From: Oscillospiraceae bacterium
GTDB lineage: Bacteria; Bacillota; Clostridia; Oscillospirales; Acutalibacteraceae
Direction: 5' to 3'
Assembly: GCA_003526845.1 (NCBI GenBank)
Contig: DPVM01000010.1
Location: forward strand, 190,058-254,057
Length of the DNA: 64,000 bases
Shown here: one piece after another, positions 34,951 to 43,527 of the stretch
Layout of the letters: each line of letters begins with the position of its first letter
Numbering within the stretch: position 1 is the first letter of the stretch
Notes under the pieces: model-generated
Told to the model about the DNA's origin: nothing
Seen by the model: the letters and a program-made list of their open reading frames with translations, nothing else
The model's database searches: none
Position numbers and translations under genes: made by a program

Positions 34951-36507
34951 TTATTTTGCAATATCGTATGTTCGGCTTTCACGGATTATGTTAACTTTAA
35001 TCTGTCCGGGATATTCCATCTCGTCCTCAATCTTTTTAACAATTTCGCGTGCAACCAACGGCATTGTCTTGTCATCAATAACCTCCGGCTTAACCATGAC
35101 GCGGATTTCTCTGCCCGCCTGGATGGCATAAGCCTTTTCAACACCGTTGAAGCTCATTGAGATTTCCTCAAGCTGTTGAAGTCGTTTGATGTAGTTTTCA
35201 ACATTTTCGCGTCTTGCGCCCGGTCTTGCCGCAGATACTGCGTCAGCCGCCTGAACAAGAGCCGCTACAACGGTTTTGCACTCAACATCACCGTGGTGAG
35301 CCTGAATTGCGTGAACAACCTGCTCGTTTTCTTTATATCTCCTTGCATATTCAACGCCGAGTGCAATATGGCTGCCCTCCATTTCATGGTCAAGAGCCTT
35401 GCCTATATCGTGAAGCAAACCTGCGCGCCTTGCAAGCTTTTCATCTGCGCCGAGTTCAGCCGCCATAAGTCCCGCGATATATGAAACCTCCAGCGAGTGT
35501 TTCAAAACACTTTGACCATATGATGTGCGGTATTTAAGTTTGCCTAAAAGCTTAACAAGCTCGGGATGAATATTGCCGCAGTTGGCAGCAATAACAGCCT
35601 TTTCGCCTTCTGCTTTGATTGTTGCCTCAACTTCGCGCTTTGATTTTTCATACATTTCTTCAATGCGCGTAGGGTGGATTCTTCCGTCTTGAATAAGTCT
35701 TTCAAGTGTAAGGCGGGCAATTTCACGCCTTACGGGGTCAAACGAGCTTACTGTGATAGCCTCCGGTGTGTCGTCGATAATAAGCTCTACACCGGTGATT
35801 TGCTCGATAGAGCGAATGTTTCTGCCCTCACGGCCGATAATTCTGCCCTTCATTTCGTCATTCGGCAATGCAACTACCGAAACAGTTGTTTCGGCGGTGT
35901 GATCTGCCGCACAACGCTGGATTGCAGTGCTGATAATCTCTCTTGCCAAAACATCGCTTTGATCTTTAATCATTTCCTCATATTCGAGGATGCGCTTGCT
36001 TTTTTCTACATCAAGCTCTGATTCGAGTGATTGCATTAACTGCTTTTTTGCTTCTTCCTGAGATAAGCCGGAAAGCCTCTCAAGCATATCCAACTGACTT
36101 TTCTTGATGCTATCGATTTTGGTTTTTTCGTCTTCTATTTCTCTAAGCTTTTCGCTTAAATTTTCATTTTTCTTCTCCAAAGTGTCAGATCTTTTGTCAA
36201 GATACTCTTCTCTTTGGTTAAGTCTTTTTTCCTGCCTTTGAACTTCGTTTCGTCTTTCACGGATTTCTCTGTCTGCGTCGGAACGGAGCTTGTGAATTTC
36301 GTCTTTTGCTTCTATAAGCTGGGCCTTTTTGGTTGACTCTGCTTCAGATAATGCGTTGTTTAATATTCTTGTTGCTTCCTGTTGTGCGGAATTTTTATCA
36401 TTTTCGGCTTTTTTATCCTTGATAATACCGCCGATAACAATGCCCAAAGCCGCAAAAACAATCGCAACTATAACGCTGACTATAATAACAGTAGCTACTT
36501 TTACCAT
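34951..36507 (-). CDS. rny: Ribonuclease Y
   Basis: A 518-residue membrane-anchored endoribonuclease that starts mRNA decay in Firmicutes. It has an N-terminal membrane helix (about residues 4-28), a long charged coiled coil (about 35-195), a KH RNA-binding domain (GRIIGREGRNIRSIEQITG) and an HD metal domain (LLHDIGKALDHE, with HHGDVE later). The length is the family norm. AAGGAGGTG lies 11 nt before the ATG. It is transcribed alone, divergent from thrS. Confidence 0.97.
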   Translation of the reverse strand: MVKVATVIIVSVIVAIVFAALGIVIGGIIKDKKAENDKNSAQQEATRILNNALSEAESTKKAQLIEAKDEIHKLRSDADREIRERRNEVQRQEKRLNQREEYLDKRSDTLEKKNENLSEKLREIEDEKTKIDSIKKSQLDMLERLSGLSQEEAKKQLMQSLESELDVEKSKRILEYEEMIKDQSDVLAREIISTAIQRCAADHTAETTVSVVALPNDEMKGRIIGREGRNIRSIEQITGVELIIDDTPEAITVSSFDPVRREIARLTLERLIQDGRIHPTRIEEMYEKSKREVEATIKAEGEKAVIAANCGNIHPELVKLLGKLKYRTSYGQSVLKHSLEVSYIAGLMAAELGADEKLARRAGLLHDIGKALDHEMEGSHIALGVEYARRYKENEQVVHAIQAHHGDVECKTVVAALVQAADAVSAARPGARRENVENYIKRLQQLEEISMSFNGVEKAYAIQAGREIRVMVKPEVIDDKTMPLVAREIVKKIEDEMEYPGQIKVNIIRESRTYDIAK

Positions 36508-36757
36508 GATATCAATAGCACCTCCTTCTGTTTAGATTTTAATTACATAAATTTTTGCTCATATAATTCAATACATCAGAAAAGGTACAGTTTTATGCAA
36601 TAAGCCTTTAAATCAAATGCATGTTTTACAACACTATATATGCATTTTGATTTTCTTATCTATATTACACCTATATGTTGTATTTGTCAAGTAAAACGCT
36701 TGTATTTAGACAATATGTTATTTTGACAAATTCGTATAAAACAATTGCATATTTTGT

Positions 36758-36786
36758 TTGACAAAGCAATATAATGGTGATATTAT
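36758..36786 (+). promoter_or_regulatory. Sigma-A promoter of thrS
   Basis: Perfect TTGACA, a 17-bp spacer and TATTAT, placing transcription start near 36793 just before the T-box leader. Upstream, 36508-36750 shows nothing else recognisable. Confidence 0.75.
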
Positions 36787-36792
36787 ATATGC

Positions 36793-37018
36793 ATATCAAA
36801 AGTGTTGATTGGGACACGGAAATTGCTTTTGTCATTTCAGAGAGCATTCGGTCGCTGTGAGAATGTATGCAAAATTTTTCTACCACCCATGAGCGCCGCA
36901 GGGAAATATGCGGCCGTAAATCGGCGTTAACGATATTGAGTGACACCATTTCGGTGTAATTCAGGTGGAACCGTGTATTTTGTATGCACCCTGATTTTGT
37001 CAGGGTGCTTTATTTTTT
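36793..37018 (+). promoter_or_regulatory. T-box riboswitch of thrS (threonine)
   Basis: The leader senses uncharged tRNA-Thr and prevents termination. Visible elements are the AGAGA bulge region and GGTCGCTG loop of stem I (36840-36860), a specifier region CTACCACC with the Thr codon ACC followed by A (about 36881-36888), GAGCGC closing stem I, and the T-box sequence AGGTGGAACCGTG at 36963-36975. The terminator is GCACCCTGA/TCAGGGTGC (36986-37008) with a T-rich tail at 37009-37018. The thrS start follows 21 bases later. Exact stem boundaries were not folded. Confidence 0.93.
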
Positions 37019-37039
37019 AGGAAAAGGAGTATCCGAATT

Positions 37040-38947
37040 ATGAAAATCACACTTAAGGACGGCTCGGTTAAGGAATATGAGTCTGCAACAACCGCAGCCG
37101 AGATTACTAAAGACATTTCTATGGGACTTTACAGAAACGCTTGCTGTTGCAGAATTAACGGTGTAGTAAAGGATTTGCGCACAGTTGTTGACAGCGACTG
37201 CGAGTTTGAAGTTCTTACATTCGATGAGGAGGACGGTAAAAAGGCATTCAACCACACCGCTTCTCATGTTATGGCACAGGCTGTTAAGCGCCTTTATCCC
37301 GATACAAAGCTCACTATCGGTCCGGCTATTGAAAACGGTTTTTATTATGACTTTGATGTTGAAACACCTTTCGGTCCCGAGGATCTCGAAAAAATCGAAA
37401 AGGAAATGAAAAAAATCATCAAGGAAAATTATCCTATCGAAAAATTTGAACTTCCCGTTGACGAGGCAATCAAGCTTATGCAGGACAAGGGCGAGCCTTA
37501 TAAAATTGAACTTATCAACGAGCATGCAGGCAAGGGCGAGGCTATCAGTTTTTACAAGCAGGGCGAGTTTACCGAGCTTTGCGCAGGTCCTCACATTCCG
37601 GAGATGAAGGTTATTAAAGCGTTTAAGCTTACAAACTGCACAGGTGCTTATTGGAGAGGCGACGCTAAAAATAAAATGCTTTGCCGTGTTTACGGTATTG
37701 CATTCCCGAAAGCGTCAATGCTTGAGGATTACCTCCAAATGCTTGAGGAGGCAAAAAAACGCGACCACAGAAAAATCGGCAAGGAGCTTGAACTTTTCAC
37801 AATTATGGAGGAGGGCCCCGGATTTCCGTTCTTCCTTCCGAAAGGAATGGATCTTAAAAATGCTCTTATTGATTATTGGAGAGAGGTTCACAAAAAGGCA
37901 GGCTACCTTGAAATCCAAACTCCTATGATTCTCAACCGTGCTCTTTGGGAACGCAGCGGTCACTGGGATCACTATAAGGACAATATGTATACAACAATCA
38001 TTGATGACGAGGATTACGCAATCAAGCCGATGAACTGCCCGGGTGGTATTCTTGTTTACAAAACAAAAATGCATTCATACAAAGACTTGCCGCTGCGTAT
38101 GGGCGAACTTGGTCTTGTTCACCGTCACGAGCTTTCGGGTGCGCTCCACGGCTTAATGCGTGTTCGTTGCTTCACTCAGGACGATGCTCACATCTTTATG
38201 ACGAGAGAACAAATTAAGGACGAAATCAAGGGTGTTGTTCAGCTTATTGACAGCGTTTACAGCACTTTCGGTTTTGAATATCATATCGAACTTTCGACTC
38301 AACCCGAGGATTCAATGGGTGCAAAAGAGGATTGGGACATCGCAACAGAGGCTTTGCGCAACGCAATTACCGAGCTTGGCTATGATTATGAGGTCAACGA
38401 GGGTGACGGCGCATTCTACGGACCAAAACTTGACTTCCACCTTACAGATTGCCTCGGCAGAACATGGCAGTGCGGCACAATTCAGCTTGATTTCCAACTT
38501 CCGGAGAGATTTGAACTTGAATATATCGGTGCAGACGGCGAAAAACACAGACCGATTATGATTCACCGCGTTGTTTTCGGCAGTATCGAAAGATTTATCG
38601 GTATTCTTACCGAACATTTCGCAGGTGCATTCCCGACTTGGCTTGCTCCCGTTCAGGTTAAATTCCTCCCGATTGCCGACAGACATGCCGACTACGCACG
38701 CGGGATTATGGAAAAACTCGAGGCAAAAGGTATCCGTTGCGAGCTTGATGACAGAAGCGAGAAAACAGGCTTCAAGATTCGTGCCGCTCAAATGGAAAAA
38801 GTGCCTTATATGATTATCGTCGGCGATAAGGATGTTGAGGCAGGTACAGTGTCAGTTCGTTCAAGAAAGAACGGCGACGAGGGCGCAACAACCGTTGACG
38901 AGTTTGTTGCAAGAATCGAAAAGGAAATTGCCGAAAAATCATTATAA
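37040..38947 (+). CDS. thrS: Threonyl-tRNA synthetase
   Basis: A 635-residue class II aminoacyl-tRNA synthetase. It has an N-terminal TGS domain (about 1-60), an editing domain with HTASHVMAQAV and a later CAGPH, and a catalytic core with zinc ligands Cys in MNCPGGI, His in VHRHELSGALHG and His in MIHRVVFGS. Motif 2 is RCFTQDDAHIF. The C-terminal anticodon domain starts near WLAPVQV. AAAAGGAG precedes the ATG. It is regulated by the T-box leader and followed by a strong terminator. Confidence 0.97.
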   Translation: MKITLKDGSVKEYESATTAAEITKDISMGLYRNACCCRINGVVKDLRTVVDSDCEFEVLTFDEEDGKKAFNHTASHVMAQAVKRLYPDTKLTIGPAIENGFYYDFDVETPFGPEDLEKIEKEMKKIIKENYPIEKFELPVDEAIKLMQDKGEPYKIELINEHAGKGEAISFYKQGEFTELCAGPHIPEMKVIKAFKLTNCTGAYWRGDAKNKMLCRVYGIAFPKASMLEDYLQMLEEAKKRDHRKIGKELELFTIMEEGPGFPFFLPKGMDLKNALIDYWREVHKKAGYLEIQTPMILNRALWERSGHWDHYKDNMYTTIIDDEDYAIKPMNCPGGILVYKTKMHSYKDLPLRMGELGLVHRHELSGALHGLMRVRCFTQDDAHIFMTREQIKDEIKGVVQLIDSVYSTFGFEYHIELSTQPEDSMGAKEDWDIATEALRNAITELGYDYEVNEGDGAFYGPKLDFHLTDCLGRTWQCGTIQLDFQLPERFELEYIGADGEKHRPIMIHRVVFGSIERFIGILTEHFAGAFPTWLAPVQVKFLPIADRHADYARGIMEKLEAKGIRCELDDRSEKTGFKIRAAQMEKVPYMIIVGDKDVEAGTVSVRSRKNGDEGATTVDEFVARIEKEIAEKSL

Positions 38948-38970
38948 TATGATATAGATATTATATTTTT

Positions 38971-39010
38971 AAATCCGAGCAGTCATTAACCGCTCGGATT
39001 TGTTTTTTTT
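38971..39010 (+). terminator. Intrinsic terminator after thrS
   Basis: A perfect 10-bp stem AAATCCGAGC/GCTCGGATTT with an 11-nt loop and a T8 tail at 39003-39010. Confidence 0.92.
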
Positions 39011-39015
39011 GCATC

Positions 39016-39044
39016 AAAAACCCCGACGGTATTCCGTCGGGGTT
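39016..39044 (-). terminator. Intrinsic terminator after galE
   Basis: On the minus strand AACCCCGACGG pairs with CCGTCGGGGTT (11 bp) around a 4-nt loop, followed by a T run. Confidence 0.92.
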
Positions 39045-39077
39045 GACTGTTTTATATGTGATGGTATTGAATCGTTA

Positions 39078-40094
39078 TCAGTCGGGATAGCCGTTCGGGT
39101 TTTGGCTCTGCCAACGCCAGCTGTCCTCACACATTTCTTCAATATCTCTTTCGGCTTTCCATCCAAGCTCTTTGTATGCCTTGCTCGGGTCGCTGTAGCA
39201 TGTTGCAATGTCACCGGGGCGTCTTGCCTGAATTTCGTACGGGATTTTTTTGCCCGATGCTTTTTCAAATGCGTGAACAACATCAAGCACGCTGTAACCC
39301 TTGCCGGTGCCGAGGTTGTAAATGAAGAGTCCGTCGCCGCTCTCAACCTTTTCAACTGCTTTAACATGACCGAGCGCAAGGTCAACAACATGGATATAAT
39401 CTCTGACGCCGGTGCCGTCGGGCGTGTCGTAATCGTTGCCGAAAACATTAAGATGGTCAAGTTTGCCGATTGCAACCTGTGTGATATAAGGCATAAGGTT
39501 GTTCGGGATTCCGTTCGGGTCCTCGCCCATTGTGCCGCTTTTGTGCGCACCGATTGGGTTGAAATAGCGCAGCAGGCAAATGCTCCACGAATTGTCGCTT
39601 GCATACAAATCCTGCAAAATGCACTCAATCATAAACTTTGTTCTTCCATATGGGTTTGTAACTCCGCCGACAGTCATATCTTCCGTAAGCGGTGAAACAT
39701 TGTTCATTCCGTAAACCGTTGCCGATGATGAGAAAACAATTTTTTTGCAACCGTTCTTTCTCATTGCGTCAAGAAGAACAAGTGTGCCGGTGATATTGTT
39801 GTCAAAATACTCCAATGGCTTGCGGCAGCTTTCGCCGACTGCCTTTAATCCCGCAAAATGGATTACGCTGTCGATTTTTTCAGCCTTGAATACCTTGTCA
39901 AGTCCGTCAAAATCTCTTATATCAACCTCGTAGAATGGAAAATCTCTTCCTACCAAGGCTTTGATTCTGTCATACGATGATTTTTTGCAGTTGTAAAGAT
40001 TGTCAACAACTACAACATCAATTTCGGCATTCATAAGCTCAACGCATGTGTGCGAGCCGATGTAGCCTAAACCGCCTGTTACCAATACTGACAT
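39078..40094 (-). CDS. galE: UDP-glucose 4-epimerase
   Basis: A 338-residue NAD-dependent extended short-chain dehydrogenase interconverting UDP-glucose and UDP-galactose. The Rossmann motif is TGGLGYIGSH, the serine motif FSSSATVYG, and the catalytic pair is Tyr-x3-Lys in PYGRTK. RYFNPIGAH, GVRDYIHVVDLA and YNLGTGKGYSVL are typical of GalE. AAAGGAGAT precedes the ATG. It lies 41 bp after proS and shares its transcript. It can supply UDP-galactose for the exopolysaccharide operon, which is inference. Confidence 0.96.
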   Translation of the reverse strand: MSVLVTGGLGYIGSHTCVELMNAEIDVVVVDNLYNCKKSSYDRIKALVGRDFPFYEVDIRDFDGLDKVFKAEKIDSVIHFAGLKAVGESCRKPLEYFDNNITGTLVLLDAMRKNGCKKIVFSSSATVYGMNNVSPLTEDMTVGGVTNPYGRTKFMIECILQDLYASDNSWSICLLRYFNPIGAHKSGTMGEDPNGIPNNLMPYITQVAIGKLDHLNVFGNDYDTPDGTGVRDYIHVVDLALGHVKAVEKVESGDGLFIYNLGTGKGYSVLDVVHAFEKASGKKIPYEIQARRPGDIATCYSDPSKAYKELGWKAERDIEEMCEDSWRWQSQNPNGYPD

Positions 40095-40135
40095 GGTGCA
40101 TATCTCCTTTAGTTCAAATTACATTATGGGCAATA

Positions 40136-41575
40136 TTAATATGCTTTGCCCCAATATACCATTGTTTTTGCAGGCTTGCCGCAGCAAACACATGTGTCGC
40201 TGAGATTTTCCTGCTCAAGCGGAATACAGCGTGAGCCTACGCCGGTAATTTCTTTTACCTTCTCCTCACATTCTTCGCTTCCGCACCACATTGCTTTTAC
40301 AAAGCCGTCGCCGTGCTCCTCAAGTTGTTTTGTAATATCGTCAAGAGTTTTTGCAACATATGTTCTGCGCTCTCTGTTCTCAAGCGCGCTGTCATAAAGA
40401 CCCTGACGAACTTCCTCGAGCTTTTCGAGAATTACAGTTTCAATATCGTCAAGAGAAACAAATGTTTTTTCTCTGTTGTGGCGTGTAACTACTACGCACT
40501 GATTTTTCTCAATGTCTTTCGGTCCGATTTCAACACGAACAGGCACGCCTTTCATCTCGTATTCGGCAAATTTCCATCCGGGTGAATTGTCGGAATCGTC
40601 AATCTTTGCGCGGCATACCTTTTTAAGACGCTCTGTAAGCTCGTTTGCCTTTTCAAGCACGCCCTCCTTGTGTTGAGCAACAGGAACAACGATTGCCTGG
40701 ATAGGCGCAACGGCAGGCGGCAAAACAAGGCCGTTATCGTCGCCGTGAGTCATAATGATTGCGCCGATTAATCTTGTTGTCATACCCCATGATGTTTGAT
40801 AAGGATATTGAAGTGTGTTGTTTTTGTCAGAGAATTGAATACCGAATGCTTTTGCAAAGCCGTCGCCGAAATAGTGGCTTGTGCCTGCCTGAAGAGCTTT
40901 GCCGTCGTGCATAAGTGCCTCAATGCAGTATGTGCGCTCTGCGCCGGCAAACTTGTCGCTCTCCGTCTTTTGTCCCTGAATTACGGGGATTGCAAGGTCT
41001 TTTTGGCAAAATTCGGTGTAAACATTGAGCATTTTCTCGGTTTCATCAATTGCCTCCTCGGGTGTTGCGTGGAGAGTGTGTCCCTCCTGCCAGAGAAATT
41101 CTCTTGAACGCAAAAACGGTCTTGTCGTTTTTTCCCAACGAACAACCGATACCCATTGATTGTAAAGCTTTGGCAAATCTCTGTGAGAGTGAACAACATT
41201 TTTGAAATGCTCGCAGAAAAGAGTTTCCGATGTCGGTCTTACACAAAGGCGCTCCTCAAGCTTTTCCGAGCCGCCGTATGTAACCCATGCACACTCGGGT
41301 GCAAATCCCTCAACATGGTCCTTTTCCTTTTGGAGCAATGATTCCGGTATAAACATAGGCATGCAAACATTTTCATGTCCCGTTGCCTTAAACATTCCGT
41401 CAAGAATGCGCTGTATATTTTCCCATATAGCATAGCCGTAAGGTCGAATAACCATACATCCTTTTACACTTGTGTATTCGATGAGCTCTGCTTTTTTGCA
41501 CACATCGGTGTACCATTTTGCAAAATCTTCATCCATTGATGTAATTGCATCAACCATTTTTTGCTGTTTAGCCAT
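40136..41575 (-). CDS. proS: Prolyl-tRNA synthetase, short archaeal/eukaryotic-like type
   Basis: A 479-residue class II synthetase of the type lacking the bacterial insertion (editing) domain. Catalytic motifs include RPTSETLF, NQWVSVVRWEKTTRPFLRSREFLWQEGHT and GTSHYFGDGFAKAFGI. The C-terminal zinc-like domain retains cysteines (MWCGSEECEEKV, and CVCCGKPA) and ends WGKAY, all features of the eukaryote/archaeal-like ProRS present in many Firmicutes. A near-consensus promoter and an AAGGAGATA ribosome site precede it. galE follows. Confidence 0.96.
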   Translation of the reverse strand: MAKQQKMVDAITSMDEDFAKWYTDVCKKAELIEYTSVKGCMVIRPYGYAIWENIQRILDGMFKATGHENVCMPMFIPESLLQKEKDHVEGFAPECAWVTYGGSEKLEERLCVRPTSETLFCEHFKNVVHSHRDLPKLYNQWVSVVRWEKTTRPFLRSREFLWQEGHTLHATPEEAIDETEKMLNVYTEFCQKDLAIPVIQGQKTESDKFAGAERTYCIEALMHDGKALQAGTSHYFGDGFAKAFGIQFSDKNNTLQYPYQTSWGMTTRLIGAIIMTHGDDNGLVLPPAVAPIQAIVVPVAQHKEGVLEKANELTERLKKVCRAKIDDSDNSPGWKFAEYEMKGVPVRVEIGPKDIEKNQCVVVTRHNREKTFVSLDDIETVILEKLEEVRQGLYDSALENRERRTYVAKTLDDITKQLEEHGDGFVKAMWCGSEECEEKVKEITGVGSRCIPLEQENLSDTCVCCGKPAKTMVYWGKAY

Positions 41576-41609
41576 AATTATCTCCTTTTCTTTATTTTAC
41601 TGAAACTAT

Positions 41610-41638
41610 ATTATATACGATTTTTCTGCCGTTGTAAA
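41610..41638 (-). promoter_or_regulatory. Sigma-A promoter of proS-galE
   Basis: On the minus strand TTTACA, a 17-bp spacer and a perfect TATAAT, about 35 bp before the proS start. Confidence 0.8.
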
Positions 41639-41691
41639 TATTAATTTATCCGTTTTCTGTTGATTATAACAATTATATTTGGTTGAACTTT

Positions 41692-41715
41692 TGTAAAATC
41701 CGATGTAAAATCCGA
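41692..41715 (+). repeat. Tandem 12-bp repeat in the proS-atpB intergenic region
   Basis: TGTAAAATCCGA occurs twice back to back. It lies in the 376-bp gap between divergent proS and the ATP synthase operon. That gap otherwise holds the two promoters and the TTGTATAA cluster. Confidence 0.85.
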
Positions 41716-41732
41716 GTTGCAAAATTCATCTT

Positions 41733-41771
41733 TTGTATAATTGAAACTAATTGTATAACTGTATTATACAA
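41733..41771 (+). repeat. TTGTATAA direct and inverted repeat cluster (possible operator)
   Basis: TTGTATAA at 41733-41740 and 41751-41758, spaced 18 bp, and its inverse complement TTATACAA at 41764-41771. The last two form perfect 8-bp arms around a 5-nt centre. It lies about 90 bp upstream of the atp promoter. Confidence 0.6.
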
Positions 41772-41862
41772 AGCGTATTTTGTTTGTCGCTTTTTACCAA
41801 AAAAAATCGTTTTTGTTCATTAAAATTTACCACTCGCGAGGCAAAATTGCCGATTTTTTGTG

Positions 41863-41890
41863 TTGCAAAGTTGGTTTATAGTGCTATAAT
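41863..41890 (+). promoter_or_regulatory. Promoter of the ATP synthase operon
   Basis: TTGCAA, a 16-bp spacer and a perfect TATAAT, about 62 bp before the atpB ribosome site. Confidence 0.65.
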
Positions 41891-41958
41891 GAGGGTAACA
41901 ACGGAAGTAGGCAAATGCTCTTTCGTAGTTTATATATGGTAGGATTGGAGGTATGTGC

Positions 41959-42756
41959 ATGGCGTTTGCTCCTATCACAATGAACTTGCAGGAGGAATTG
42001 ACAGACCAACTGGAAATTGCCACTTGGAAGGAATTTACAATCGGCGGTGTCCATATTACTATTGATGAATGCACTGTAGTATCGTGGATAATAATGATTG
42101 TAATGACAATTATTGCCATATTGCTCACTCGAAACCTTAAGGTTGAAGGCGAAATAAGCAAAAGACAGGCGCTTCTCGAGCTTTGCTACGAAAAGGCAGA
42201 GGCTTTCTTTAAGGAAATTATGGGCCCCAAAGTTCAAAAATACATTCCGTATTTGATGAGCGTAGCAATTTTTATCGGCGTTTCAAACATTATCGGGCTT
42301 TTCGGTATGAAGCCGCCGACAAAAAGTATGCAGGTCGATGTTGCGTTGGCAGTAATGACAATTGTACTTGTTGAGTATAATGCTTTCAAGGACAAGGGTT
42401 TCTTCGGAAGGTTTAAAAACTTTACGAAGCCGGTTTGGATTGTAACCCCAATTAATATGTTGGAAGTTATTACAAAACCGCTGTCACTTTCAATGCGTCT
42501 TTTCGGTAATGTAATCGGCGCATTCACAATTATGGAACTTATAAAAGCAGTTGTTCCGCTGTTTGTTCCGGTTGTTCTCAGTCTTTATTTCGATATTTTC
42601 GACGGCTTGCTTCAAGCATACATTTTTGTATTCTTAAGCGCTCTTTATTTGCAGGAGGCTGTTGAAACGGAAGAAGAAACAAAGGCAAGAAAACAAAAAA
42701 GAAAAATGAAAAAGCAAAGCAAAAAACAACAAAAGTTGGCTAAAGAAGCCGCTTAA
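41959..42756 (+). CDS. atpB: F-type ATP synthase subunit a
   Basis: A 265-residue membrane subunit forming the ion half-channels against the c-ring. The essential helix PLSLSMRLFGNVIGAF carries the catalytic arginine. Five or six membrane segments are visible, and YIFVFLSALYLQEAVE is the conserved last helix. The C-terminus has an unusual 30-residue lysine-rich tail. The ATG at 41959 lies 7 nt after GGAGG. The ATG at 41953 is too close to that site. It is first in the operon, and no atpI precedes it. Confidence 0.95.
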   Translation: MAFAPITMNLQEELTDQLEIATWKEFTIGGVHITIDECTVVSWIIMIVMTIIAILLTRNLKVEGEISKRQALLELCYEKAEAFFKEIMGPKVQKYIPYLMSVAIFIGVSNIIGLFGMKPPTKSMQVDVALAVMTIVLVEYNAFKDKGFFGRFKNFTKPVWIVTPINMLEVITKPLSLSMRLFGNVIGAFTIMELIKAVVPLFVPVVLSLYFDIFDGLLQAYIFVFLSALYLQEAVETEEETKARKQKRKMKKQSKKQQKLAKEAA

Positions 42757-42782
42757 TAACTGATTTAAAAGGAGATAAAATT

Positions 42783-42998
42783 ATGATCGCAATCGGTGCA
42801 GGTATTGCTCTTATCTGTGGACTCGGCGCAGGTATCGGTATTGGTATAGCAACAGGTAAAGCCGTAGAGGCTCAGGCTCGTCAGCCTGAAATGGCAGGTA
42901 AGATTCAAACAACGCTTATTCTCGGTGCCGCTTTGTCGGAGGCTACCGCTATTTACGGTCTTATCGGCGCAATCCTTATCATATTCATGGTAAAATAA
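42783..42998 (+). CDS. atpE: F-type ATP synthase subunit c
   Basis: A 71-residue hairpin proteolipid of the rotor ring. Helix 1 is glycine-rich (GLGAGIGIGIATGKAVE), the polar loop is ARQPE, and helix 2 has the ion-carrying glutamate in ALSEATAIYGL. Compared with sodium-type c subunits such as that of Ilyobacter, the helix-1 glutamine is isoleucine and the serine after the glutamate is alanine, though threonine and tyrosine remain. This favours protons. AAAAGGAG precedes the ATG. Confidence 0.97.
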   Translation: MIAIGAGIALICGLGAGIGIGIATGKAVEAQARQPEMAGKIQTTLILGAALSEATAIYGLIGAILIIFMVK

Positions 42999-43044
42999 AC
43001 TGCCTTGAGCAAAACAATATTCTTTATGAAAGGATATAATTTTA

Positions 43045-43527
43045 ATGTTAAAATTTGACTTAAATTTGCTCTGGACAGTCATCAATCTTATCGTTTTCTT
43101 TGTGCTTATGAAAGTATTTCTGTTTAAGCCGATAAAGAAAACTCTTGATGCCCGTAAGGAGCTTATCGCAAAACAATTTAAAGATGCCGAAGATGCCAAC
43201 AATGCGGCAGAACAGAAAATGGCTGATTATGAAAGCAAAATCGCCAATGTTCAGTCCGAAGCAGAGCAGATTATCAGTGATGCAAAGGATAATGCCAAGG
43301 TTGAATACGGCAAGATTATCAGCAGGGCAGAGGTTGACACCGCTCGCATGAAGAAAGAGGCTCAAAAGCAAATTGACGCCGAAAAAGAGAGTGCCCGTGC
43401 AGCCGCTAAAGAGGAAATTGCATCTCTTGCCATGCAGGCAGCTGAAAAAGTTGTCGGCGCAAATGTTGATGATAAAACAAATAACGACATTCTTAATGAA
43501 TTTTTAAATGAAAGTAGTGTAGATTAA
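43045..43527 (+). CDS. atpF: F-type ATP synthase subunit b
   Basis: A 160-residue peripheral stalk protein with one N-terminal membrane helix (about residues 8-28) followed by a long charged coiled coil rich in alanine, lysine and glutamate, as usual for the family. GAAAGGATA precedes the ATG. Its TAA stop overlaps the start of the delta-alpha gene by one base (TAATG), so translation is coupled. Confidence 0.94.
   Translation: MLKFDLNLLWTVINLIVFFVLMKVFLFKPIKKTLDARKELIAKQFKDAEDANNAAEQKMADYESKIANVQSEAEQIISDAKDNAKVEYGKIISRAEVDTARMKKEAQKQIDAEKESARAAAKEEIASLAMQAAEKVVGANVDDKTNNDILNEFLNESSVD

Noticed and set aside
36723..36728. Perfect TTGACA as thrS -35 box
   Set aside because: With a 17-bp spacer the -10 would be TTGCAT. 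The second TTGACA at 36758 with TATTAT fits better.
36671..36949. 92-codon open frame across the thrS leader on the minus strand
   Set aside because: It is antisense to the T-box RNA elements and lacks protein features.
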